Positions 53,735 to 62,051 of a stretch of 64,000 nucleotides of DNA are shown here, piece by piece. Source of the stretch: Wocania_A spongiicola (GTDB lineage: Bacteria > Bacteroidota > Bacteroidia > Flavobacteriales > Flavobacteriaceae); NCBI RefSeq assembly GCF_023502325.1, contig NZ_JAMFLZ010000001.1:558001-622000 (forward strand). Direction: 5' to 3'. A program made the translations under genes and the position numbers. Below the pieces are notes generated by a model. That model saw only the letters and a program-made list of their open reading frames with translations. It was not told where the DNA came from and searched no databases. Each line of letters begins with the position of its first letter. Position 1 is the stretch's first letter.

Positions 53735-54832
53735 CTAAACTTTAATAAAAATCTTTTTCTTATATAAAATATATCCTAGAAACAAATAAAAAAGAACTAC
53801 AGTTAAGGCATATAATAAGGAAGACAATTTATCTGCTAAAAAGGGCTGTACAAATATGTTATTATACAACCAAGAATGAATATTTTCTTGTTGATTAACT
53901 TTTGTTAAGTAAAATGATTTAGAAATAAAACTAGATAAAAAATAAATAGTAATAGCATTAGAGCCTACATACTTAAAAATAGTACCAAATTTCCAATGTA
54001 ATACATCCGTTAAGTAGTAGATAATTACTAGAATTAAAGTTGCCCACCCACTAGTTACCAATACAAAACTACTGCTCCAAATAGCTTTGTTTATTGGAAA
54101 CCAAATGCTAAATATATAACCGCTAACTAATAACGATATAGCGACCATTAGTAAATAAGTCAGCTTATTAATATTCTCTTTTGATAATATAAGACCTACT
54201 AAAATACCAGAGATGCTTGTTACAATTGCTGGCAATGTACTTAAAAGACCTTCAGGATCATAATCTGGTTTCCACATGTGTTTTCCTAAAACATTTAAGT
54301 CAATATAATTTGCCCAATTGTTAGCAGCCCTATCAAAAGTTGGTAAAGTCCCATCTGGTAAAGGAACAAACCCTAGAAACAACCAGTAGCCAATTAAAAT
54401 AAGTAAGCCAATTGAAAATAAGACTTTCCAATTGCAGTTAAGAAATAGTATAGCAGAAATTAAAAACACTATGCCAATTCTTTGTAAAACACCAGGAAAC
54501 CTTAACATTTCTATATCTTTAGCAAAAGGAAAATAGGGTAAAAATAAAGCTAAAAATAGCCCAAGACCAATAAGTTTTAAGCTGCGAATAATAATTTTTT
54601 TATAAGTATTCCAATTTTTTGATTTGTTTTTGTATGCAAAGGATATTGAAATCCCTACTATAAACAAGAAGAAAGGGAATATCAAATCGGTAGGTGTCAA
54701 TCCATGCCAAGGGGCATGAAGTAAAGGGGGGTATGCATGAGCCCAAGTTCCGGGAGTATTAACTAATATCATCGCAGCAATGGTAAACCCTCTAAGGATA
54801 TCTACTGATTGAATTCTTTGTTTTGTACTCAT
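53735..54832 (-). CDS. DUF5009 / HGSNAT-like membrane acyltransferase
   Basis: The 365-aa protein has about ten membrane helices and begins RIQSVDILRGFTIAAMILVNTPGTWAHAYPPLLHAPWHGLTPTDLIFPFFLF. This is the signature of DUF5009 and of heparan-alpha-glucosaminide N-acetyltransferase relatives, in which the His of the WHG motif is thought to carry the acetyl group across the membrane. A role in acetylating a sugar on the periplasmic side would fit the surrounding glycan locus. It lies 37 nt after the LytTR regulator gene on the same strand. Confidence 0.85.
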   Translation of the reverse strand: MSTKQRIQSVDILRGFTIAAMILVNTPGTWAHAYPPLLHAPWHGLTPTDLIFPFFLFIVGISISFAYKNKSKNWNTYKKIIIRSLKLIGLGLFLALFLPYFPFAKDIEMLRFPGVLQRIGIVFLISAILFLNCNWKVLFSIGLLILIGYWLFLGFVPLPDGTLPTFDRAANNWANYIDLNVLGKHMWKPDYDPEGLLSTLPAIVTSISGILVGLILSKENINKLTYLLMVAISLLVSGYIFSIWFPINKAIWSSSFVLVTSGWATLILVIIYYLTDVLHWKFGTIFKYVGSNAITIYFLSSFISKSFYLTKVNQQENIHSWLYNNIFVQPFLADKLSSLLYALTVVLFYLFLGYILYKKKIFIKV

Positions 54833-54869
54833 TTTAGAGTTTTTTAATATTGATTAAAAGCAATGCGCT

Positions 54870-55595
54870 TTAGTTTTCTTTATCTTCTTTAATATTGAAA
54901 ATACGTTCTTTGGTTTGTTTTAAGTAATTCCGCCCAATCGGGATTCTTCTACCAGCAATTTCTATGGAATTGCCTTCTAATGCTACAATTTTATTTATTG
55001 AGATATTGTATGATCGATGTACGCGTATAAAATTTGATTGTGGTAATTCCTCAGAAATTGCTGTAAGCGATTTGTGTACTACATAATCGCCTAATGTTGT
55101 AGCTATTTTAATATAATCTTTTAAGCTTTCAATAAATAAAATATCGTTGAGGTTAACCTTGATTAGTTTTTTGTCTACTTTTAAGAAGATATGTGGTTCA
55201 TGGTTTAATTTAGAGTCTCCAGTGGAACTGTTATTGGTATGTATTTGTTGATAAACTTTATTAATTGTTTTTAAAAAGCGATTAAAAGGTATTGGTTTTA
55301 CTAGATAATCTAGAACATCCAACTCAAAACTTTTAACGGCATATTCTCTGTAAGCAGTAGTAATTATTACTAAAGGTTTAGGATTAAGATTTTCTATAAC
55401 TTCAAAACCACTCATTTGTGGCATATTTATGTCTAGAAAAAGAACATCTACTTTTTCTTGCTGTAAAATAGCAAATGCTTTTAAAGGATCATTAAAAGTT
55501 TCGAGAATTTCAATATTGTCGAAATTTTTTAAATGATCTTCTATAACGCTAATAGCTAGTGGTTCATCATCAATAATAATACATTTAATCTTCAT
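54870..55595 (-). CDS. LytTR-family response regulator
   Basis: The 241-aa protein has a receiver domain (IIIDDEP with D9 and D10, phosphoacceptor D55 in LFLDINMP, K near 102 in YLVKPI). A LytTR DNA-binding domain follows (about 140-241: DILFIESLKDYIKIATTLGDYVV, FIRVHRSYNISINKIVALEG). Its ATG overlaps the kinase stop by one base, so the pair is translationally coupled. It probably regulates locus B. LytTR sites cannot be recognised with confidence by eye. Confidence 0.93.
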   Translation of the reverse strand: MKIKCIIIDDEPLAISVIEDHLKNFDNIEILETFNDPLKAFAILQQEKVDVLFLDINMPQMSGFEVIENLNPKPLVIITTAYREYAVKSFELDVLDYLVKPIPFNRFLKTINKVYQQIHTNNSSTGDSKLNHEPHIFLKVDKKLIKVNLNDILFIESLKDYIKIATTLGDYVVHKSLTAISEELPQSNFIRVHRSYNISINKIVALEGNSIEIAGRRIPIGRNYLKQTKERIFNIKEDKEN

Positions 55596-56650
55596 TAAAC
55601 CGGTATTTTTAAAAATAAATTATAGATATTTCCTTCTATTTTGGTTTCAAGAATAAAATCATTTGAAAACAATAATTGCAACCTTCTTTTTGCATTTGCT
55701 ATTCCTATACCATGATTTTCTTCTACATAGTTTTTAGGGTTAAAATTATTAGCAACATTAAACTCTAAATAGCGATTGTTTAAGGTATTGAAACTCATGT
55801 TAACCTGAACTTTGTCATTTCCATTAAGCCCATGTTTAAAGCAGTTTTCTACAAATGAAAGAAACAATAACGGTGGAACTTCAAGGCCATCTATCTCTCC
55901 TGTTATATCCATGTCAAATTCAATACGATCTTTAAATCGCATTCTTTCAATATCTATAAAGTTATTTATATGATTTATTTCTTGCAACAAATTTGCTTTA
56001 GAACTTACGACTTCATATAAAACATATTGCATAATATCTGATAATTTTAATACCAACCTTGGGGCATTATCAGATTTTTTTAATGTTAATGCGTACAAAT
56101 TATTTAAAGTATTAAAAAAGAAATGAGGCTGTATTTGTGTTCTCAAATATTTAAGCTCGGTACTCATTTGGAGTTTTGCCAAATCTTCATTTCTTCTTTT
56201 TTCAATGGTCCAATCAACTAGTAACTTTATTGCTGTAACAAAAGTGACGGCATAAAGCTCACCTAGTGCAACTACTATAAAGTGGTTAATGTCTAAAAAC
56301 TTTACGGGTCTTTCAAGTTCAGGTGATAATGTTTTAGAAACTAGAAAATAAATCAACCCAGTTCTTACTATGTATACAAGAATCAGTATTATAATAATTG
56401 AGCCTATATATTTCCAGTATTTCTTTCTTAAAACAAACTTTGGTATTAAATAATAGACATTAAAGTATACGATAATAATATGAATTGGGAACTCAATTAA
56501 ATTAGTTTTTAATGAATATAAGTAATCATTAAAATAACTCCCCCATCTTATTACATTAAACGTAAAATAACTAAGCCAAAATAAAATATGATATTTTAGA
56601 GCAATAGTTTGTCTAATTTTTGTGTTAAAAATGGAAAAGGTTCTTTTCAT
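55595..56650 (-). CDS. LytS-type sensor histidine kinase
   Basis: The 351-aa protein has four membrane helices in the first 150 residues and then the His_kinase domain of the LytS/YehU group (STELKYLRTQIQPHFFFNTLNNLYAL, phosphoacceptor His in QPHFFFN). A degenerate HATPase follows (LFLSFVENCFKHG as N box, GIGIANAKRRLQLLF). It couples to the LytTR regulator by a 1-bp overlap. The CRTAC gene lies 57 bp upstream, so the signal pair is probably part of locus B. Confidence 0.92.
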   Translation of the reverse strand: MKRTFSIFNTKIRQTIALKYHILFWLSYFTFNVIRWGSYFNDYLYSLKTNLIEFPIHIIIVYFNVYYLIPKFVLRKKYWKYIGSIIIILILVYIVRTGLIYFLVSKTLSPELERPVKFLDINHFIVVALGELYAVTFVTAIKLLVDWTIEKRRNEDLAKLQMSTELKYLRTQIQPHFFFNTLNNLYALTLKKSDNAPRLVLKLSDIMQYVLYEVVSSKANLLQEINHINNFIDIERMRFKDRIEFDMDITGEIDGLEVPPLLFLSFVENCFKHGLNGNDKVQVNMSFNTLNNRYLEFNVANNFNPKNYVEENHGIGIANAKRRLQLLFSNDFILETKIEGNIYNLFLKIPV

Positions 56651-56707
56651 TTTGAGTTAAGCTTCTTACTATTTTATAATATTATAGTAGGTTAGTGCAT
56701 TATTAAC

Positions 56708-59700
56708 TTATTTGTTTTGTCTACTAAACAAATTGACTTTGCCATCATTATTTGTGATTAGCAATATAGTGTCCTTTTTTTTATTTATTGTAATGATATC
56801 TTTTGAGTTTCCTTGATTTATAAAGCCTGTTTTATTCATGTTTAATACATCAAATTTTTTGTCTTTATAAGATAAAATGTTGCCTAAAGAAGCATCGTAA
56901 CGAACAGTTTCAACTTCGGCATTATAATGATTGCCAATAGCTATGATTTCCTTGCCTTTGTTATTATCAATGTTTGCAAACTCAAAATCCATAATAGGTG
57001 CTATTTGCAACATTTTAGGGAGGCTTTTAATTTCAAAATTACCCTTACCATCATTTTCTAAAAATATACTATTTAGCATGTGAGCTTTAAGATGGAGTGC
57101 TTTAGATAAAGCTTCTTTACCATAAATATCTTCTAGAGTAGCTTCTGCAAACTCGCTAAACGTTGGAAACTTATCCTTAATAAAAGGCATTTGCTGCGAA
57201 GAGCATTCTCTTCCTCTTGAAGGGACTAATGTGCCTTTGTAGTTTGAAGTTAAAACAATATCATATGTTCCTGAATTGTCAAAATCATCACAAAACACAT
57301 GAAAAGGCTTTTTTACACTAGCTTTATATTTTGTATTTAACCCTAAATTACCAACAAAGTAATCCATGTCTCCATCATTGTCAATATCCATGCTTTCAAT
57401 GCTAAACCAAAGCCCTTCAGTATTATTAATAGTTTCGTTTTTCGCGATTTTAAGAACACCATTGTCGTTTTCAAATACTGTTATTAGCATCCATTCACCA
57501 ACTACAATTAAGTCCATATCATTATCATTGTCGTAATCTGAAAATACAGCATCTGTAACCAAACCAATATTTTTAATTTCTGGAGCTATGGTTTCAGTTC
57601 TATTATAGAATTTACCATTTTCATTTATTAATATGATTGATTCTGGTGCGTAAGGGTATTTGTTTGGAATAATTCTACCGCCAACAAATAAATCTAAATC
57701 GCCATCATTGTCAATATCTGAAGCTTTGATGGACTGTCCACTTGAATTAATCTTTGGGAGTATGTTTTTTCCTTTGCTAAAGTTTCCTTTACCATCATTT
57801 AGATAAATTCTGTCTTGATAAAAACTACTGTTCTCTTCGAATTCTGCACCACCACTTACAACATATAAATCATCATCATCATCATTATCAATATCTAAAA
57901 ACAGCACCCCTAAATCTTCATATTGTTTGTCTTCTTGCCAAGTTTTTGTGCTTTGTTTGATAAAATTCCCGTTTTTATTTTGAATATATAACTCTCCGCT
58001 TTGGTCTTTGGCACCACCTATAAAAAAATCTTCTAAACCATCTCCATTTACATCAGATTTATCTATAAAAGGGCCATTGGTTGATTGACTGTGTGGTAGT
58101 AAAATTTGCTTTTTATAGTCATCAAATTCATTTTCATTATGCTTGTAAGTTATACCTTGTTCGGTTGGGTCATTGTTTTTCAATAGTGTTTTAGGCGTCT
58201 CTTTATTTTTGTTTTCTAGTTGAGTTGCGTTTTCCTGATTTACAGAAATGATTTGATTAGCATCAACGTCGGTTAGTTTAGTGTATTTTTGATTTGGCCA
58301 TTCAATTAAAATTTCATCAATAATTGTTGCATCACCAATACCAAAATTAACTACATTTTGTACTGAAGAAATAAAACCTCTACTCGTATATAATTCTTGA
58401 TATTGCTTTGCGGTATTTACGGTTATGGTAATTTTAGAACCGATTGCAAATTTGTTTTTGTCGCCACCATTTAATTTAATTTGAATAAAATTATTAGTGT
58501 CGTTATTTTGATAGAGTAGTGGTGTATCGTTGATGTTGTTTATAACCAAATCTAAATCGCCATCGTTATCAAAATCGGCATAAGCAGAGCCATTTGATTG
58601 GGTTTTTTCGGATAATCCCCATGCTTTAGCACTTTTAGTAAAATTTAGGTTGCCTTCGTTTTTAAACACATAATTACCAAGTTTTGTAGAGGGTTGTAAG
58701 GCTGTTATTTCTTTAAAGCTAGGTTGTTTTTTTTCTGAAAAGCGTTTGTCTAATTCGGTTCTAAAATCTTGATTAGCCATGTCTTTTAAAATGCCGTTTG
58801 TAACAAATATATCTTTAAGTCCATCGTTATCAAAGTCAGCGATTAAGGGTGCCCAACTCCAATCTGTCTTTGCTAAGCCACTAATTTGAGCCATTTCGCT
58901 ATACTTTCCATTTCCTCTGTTTAATTGTAAAGTATTTACCATGTATTGATGGTGGTAATTATTTTTAACTAAACTGTTGAAATTTTCGGTGCTCATTGTG
59001 GCCATGTTTTGTTTGCTTCGTACATGATCTTCAGAAGCCATTTCTAGAACGAATAAATCTGGAAGCAAATCATTATTTAAATCGGCATAATCAGACCCCA
59101 TACTACTGAAAGAAATGTGCTTTATTCTATCTAAAATTTCATTAGTAAACGTGCCATTTTTATTGTTTATATATAGCATATCTGGAGTTAAAAAATCATT
59201 ACATACATAAACATCTGGCCAACCATCATTATTAAAATCACCTATTGAAGCACTTAAACCCCAAGTTTTATTGACCATCCCCGCAGGGTGAGTAATCTCG
59301 GTAAAATAAGCACCATCATTTCTATATAATATATCTGAACTGAACCTTGAATAATCCCTTTCTATACGCATATCAAGTTTGCCTGTGTTTTCAAAATCGG
59401 GCCTGTGACTTACGAGATACATATCTAAATCACCATCCTTATCAAAATCAAAAAAATAAGATTGCGTACTAAATCCGGGATTATTAATTTTCCATTCTTT
59501 GGCTTTGTCTATAAATGTGTTATTTTTTTGATTAATAAACAGTTTATTTTCTCTTGACGAGTAAGCGTTGCGACTTCCAGATTTACAGATATAAATATCT
59601 AACCAGCCATCATTATTAATATCGACTACAGAAACACCAGTTGACCATCCTTTGGCATCTTCTAATCCAGATGTTTCAGTAATATCTTTAAATTTAAAAT

Positions 59701-60016
59701 CACCTTCGTTTAAATAGAGTTTATTTGAATTTTGATTGGCTACAAAAAACACATCCACTAAACCATCATTATTAAAGTCCGCAGTAGCCACACCACCACC
59801 ATTGTATATGTTTCCAAAATTTAAAAAGTTCAAATCTGGAGTTTCTTCTACGTTATTCTGAAAAGTGAAAGTTGTTTTTTTGTTTGAAACTAAAGTAAAT
59901 AACGTAGTGTCATTTGAAGGCTTATTTTTAATTGCCTTTATAGTTTTGTATTCTTTATTTTGATTGCAATTAACAAGTAAAAATAGTAGGGTTATATAGA
60001 TAATAATTTTTTTCAA
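56708..60016 (-). CDS. CRTAC-type lipoprotein (FG-GAP/VCBS repeats and ASPIC/UnbV domain)
   Basis: The 1102-aa product is the paralogue of 43338-46703 and shares its order: lipoprotein signal (IIIYITLLFLLVNC), VCBS repeats such as ADFNNDGLVDVFFVANQNS, an ASPIC/UnbV domain (about 505-590, YQELYTSRGFISSVQNVVNFGIG), then further VCBS repeats with VFSDYDNDNDMDLIVVG. A conserved segment GREC/GRQCSSQQMPFIK occurs in both proteins. It lies between susD of locus B and the two-component pair, and a terminator separates it from susD. Confidence 0.9.
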   Translation of the reverse strand: MKKIIIYITLLFLLVNCNQNKEYKTIKAIKNKPSNDTTLFTLVSNKKTTFTFQNNVEETPDLNFLNFGNIYNGGGVATADFNNDGLVDVFFVANQNSNKLYLNEGDFKFKDITETSGLEDAKGWSTGVSVVDINNDGWLDIYICKSGSRNAYSSRENKLFINQKNNTFIDKAKEWKINNPGFSTQSYFFDFDKDGDLDMYLVSHRPDFENTGKLDMRIERDYSRFSSDILYRNDGAYFTEITHPAGMVNKTWGLSASIGDFNNDGWPDVYVCNDFLTPDMLYINNKNGTFTNEILDRIKHISFSSMGSDYADLNNDLLPDLFVLEMASEDHVRSKQNMATMSTENFNSLVKNNYHHQYMVNTLQLNRGNGKYSEMAQISGLAKTDWSWAPLIADFDNDGLKDIFVTNGILKDMANQDFRTELDKRFSEKKQPSFKEITALQPSTKLGNYVFKNEGNLNFTKSAKAWGLSEKTQSNGSAYADFDNDGDLDLVINNINDTPLLYQNNDTNNFIQIKLNGGDKNKFAIGSKITITVNTAKQYQELYTSRGFISSVQNVVNFGIGDATIIDEILIEWPNQKYTKLTDVDANQIISVNQENATQLENKNKETPKTLLKNNDPTEQGITYKHNENEFDDYKKQILLPHSQSTNGPFIDKSDVNGDGLEDFFIGGAKDQSGELYIQNKNGNFIKQSTKTWQEDKQYEDLGVLFLDIDNDDDDDLYVVSGGAEFEENSSFYQDRIYLNDGKGNFSKGKNILPKINSSGQSIKASDIDNDGDLDLFVGGRIIPNKYPYAPESIILINENGKFYNRTETIAPEIKNIGLVTDAVFSDYDNDNDMDLIVVGEWMLITVFENDNGVLKIAKNETINNTEGLWFSIESMDIDNDGDMDYFVGNLGLNTKYKASVKKPFHVFCDDFDNSGTYDIVLTSNYKGTLVPSRGRECSSQQMPFIKDKFPTFSEFAEATLEDIYGKEALSKALHLKAHMLNSIFLENDGKGNFEIKSLPKMLQIAPIMDFEFANIDNNKGKEIIAIGNHYNAEVETVRYDASLGNILSYKDKKFDVLNMNKTGFINQGNSKDIITINKKKDTILLITNNDGKVNLFSRQNK

Positions 60017-60054
60017 AATAGCACTTTTTGTAATGAATGATAAATATAAAAATA

Positions 60055-60086
60055 AATAAGGGAGAATCTATAGATTCTCCCTTATT
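60055..60086 (-). terminator. Terminator between susD and CRTAC gene (locus B)
   Basis: A perfect 16-bp inverted repeat with no loop bases in the formal palindrome (AATAAGGGAGAATCTA / TAGATTCTCCCTTATT) is followed on the minus strand by TATTTTTATATT. It lies 40 nt after the susD stop, at the same place as the hairpin of locus A. Confidence 0.8.
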
Positions 60087-60125
60087 ACAATCATAAAATA
60101 TTATTTATAATAGTATAATATTGGC

Positions 60126-62039
60126 TTAATTTTGTTTAGCCCACCATAATGGTGTATGTACAGTATCTGGTCCTCCTAATAAATCTACAGCTTGAGCATG
60201 TCCTACTGGGATATTATTTTCAAATGATGAAGGGTACTTCATACGTTGTCCAAAGAAATTTACTTGGTTTGTCATTACATTTCCAGCCGTTAATTGTGGT
60301 AAGTCTGGAAGTGGATTTTCAACCGCAGGGTTTTCAAAGAATGGTAAACCTAATCTTCTATGATCATTCCATATTTCAAGTGGCAACCACGAATTTGATG
60401 CTATAAATTTTTGTGTAATAATTTTATTCAGAAGGTCATTTCTAACATTACCTCCTTCGTAAATAGTATTTACTGGATATGTATATTCCACTGTTCCAGC
60501 AGCATTTGTATAACCATCAATATAATCCATAGTTACACTTGCTGGTGGCTCTGTTGTATGATCCCAGCTTACTGATGTTCCAGCATTATTGTATTCTTCA
60601 GAAGCTATATAAGTAGCTAAATGATCTGAAGTACCATAATATGCAAAACTCTCTGCAATTCCAGTTTCGTAAGCAACTTTTCCACTTATAGGAGTATTCC
60701 AGCCTCTCGCAGCACCTTCAGCTATTAAGAAATGTGTTTCCCAAGATGGGAAAAATACACGCTCAGTAAACTTTCCTCCACCTCTAAAATCAAGACCTAA
60801 ACGAGGGTAAGATCCTGTTGAACGTAATTGGTTTTTCGCTCCTACATCTCCCCAATCTCCAGCTGCAAATGCATTATAGGTGTAAGCACCATCTAAAGTC
60901 ATTAAAACATCTCCGGCATCATCTAATAAATCTCTTTCAGATTGTGTATGAGCACTACTCCAAGTTGGGAAATTACTATAATTAGAATCATCAAGGTTTC
61001 CAGGAATTGGGAATGTTTTATAAGCTCTAGGGTCTATTGTGTTTGGTAAACCATCAAACCAGAATCCTTTTGCAGGATCGTTAGTAAGTTGTGTAAAGTG
61101 ATCATCAAACTTTAATCCCATATAATTTGCAGGTTTAATGTTAATTTGATCTTCAACTGGTAATTGGTCAACAGATGTTACACTACCTAATCCTACAACT
61201 ACATTTCTATAAGCTGCAGTCATATAATGGCTATTCCATTGTCTAGACTGTACATTTGTATAGTTATTCCAGCCACCACCTTCAGTAATTCTCATATCAT
61301 CGTCAGATGTAGCAATAATTTGTCCGCTATTAGCTGCTTCTTCAAAATGTTGTTGAGCAACAGAAGGAGCAACTTCTGATAAACGCATCGCTAAACGCAT
61401 TCTCATAGAGTTACCGTACTTTTTCCATTTTGCATAATCATATCCAAAAGCTGGATCTAAATCTGCATCTGGTTTAAATGTGTTGGTCTCATCTATTTTG
61501 CTAACAGCATCTTTTAATTCTGCTAGCATAAACATGTAAACATCTTCTACGCTATTATACTCAGGGTTTTCTCCTTGGAATCCATTTATAGGAATTGGAC
61601 CAAAACCATCAGTCATTTCACTCATAATATAGACTCTCCAAATTCTTGCAATTTGTAATACATTCTCAGTATATTCCTTAACGTTTCCTGTAGCAATTTT
61701 TTCTTCTGCTACTGTAACCGCAGTTGTAATGTTAAGTAACCATTTAGAGATATATCCGTTAAAATAGTCGTTAGTCCATCCATCGTTTGAACGACCTTGA
61801 GATAGAACTCCTAATCTAGAGGTTCTCGAAGCATCTTTCCAATATAATACAAATACACGTTCAGCAATGTGTGGATTTTGCTGTGCTGCTTGAATAGAAT
61901 TGTTAATAAAAAATTCTACTTCTACTTGCTCTGCTGTCGCAGCCAAGGGATCTTTATTGATTTCTTCAAAATCACTACAAGAAAAAATCAATAGTGTGGC
62001 ACAAAATAGTGCCAGTGTTTTACTTAATACTTTTTTCAT
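60126..62039 (-). CDS. SusD/RagB-family lipoprotein (SusD-like_2 type)
   Basis: The 637-aa product has a lipoprotein signal (LALFCATLLIFSC). It has features of the second SusD group: FEEINKDPLAATAEQVEVEFF at the start, NSMRMRLAMRLSEVAP in the middle, THFLIAEGAARGWN and YETGIAESFAYYG, and at the end WLPLEIWNDHRRLGLPFFENPA. It should bind the substrate at the mouth of the SusC partner, whose stop codon lies 12 nt upstream. It is longer than the locus A SusD (522 aa) and belongs to a different subfamily, so the two loci probably take different substrates. Confidence 0.93.
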   Translation of the reverse strand: MKKVLSKTLALFCATLLIFSCSDFEEINKDPLAATAEQVEVEFFINNSIQAAQQNPHIAERVFVLYWKDASRTSRLGVLSQGRSNDGWTNDYFNGYISKWLLNITTAVTVAEEKIATGNVKEYTENVLQIARIWRVYIMSEMTDGFGPIPINGFQGENPEYNSVEDVYMFMLAELKDAVSKIDETNTFKPDADLDPAFGYDYAKWKKYGNSMRMRLAMRLSEVAPSVAQQHFEEAANSGQIIATSDDDMRITEGGGWNNYTNVQSRQWNSHYMTAAYRNVVVGLGSVTSVDQLPVEDQINIKPANYMGLKFDDHFTQLTNDPAKGFWFDGLPNTIDPRAYKTFPIPGNLDDSNYSNFPTWSSAHTQSERDLLDDAGDVLMTLDGAYTYNAFAAGDWGDVGAKNQLRSTGSYPRLGLDFRGGGKFTERVFFPSWETHFLIAEGAARGWNTPISGKVAYETGIAESFAYYGTSDHLATYIASEEYNNAGTSVSWDHTTEPPASVTMDYIDGYTNAAGTVEYTYPVNTIYEGGNVRNDLLNKIITQKFIASNSWLPLEIWNDHRRLGLPFFENPAVENPLPDLPQLTAGNVMTNQVNFFGQRMKYPSSFENNIPVGHAQAVDLLGGPDTVHTPLWWAKQN

Positions 62040-62051
62040 AATTTTTCTTTT

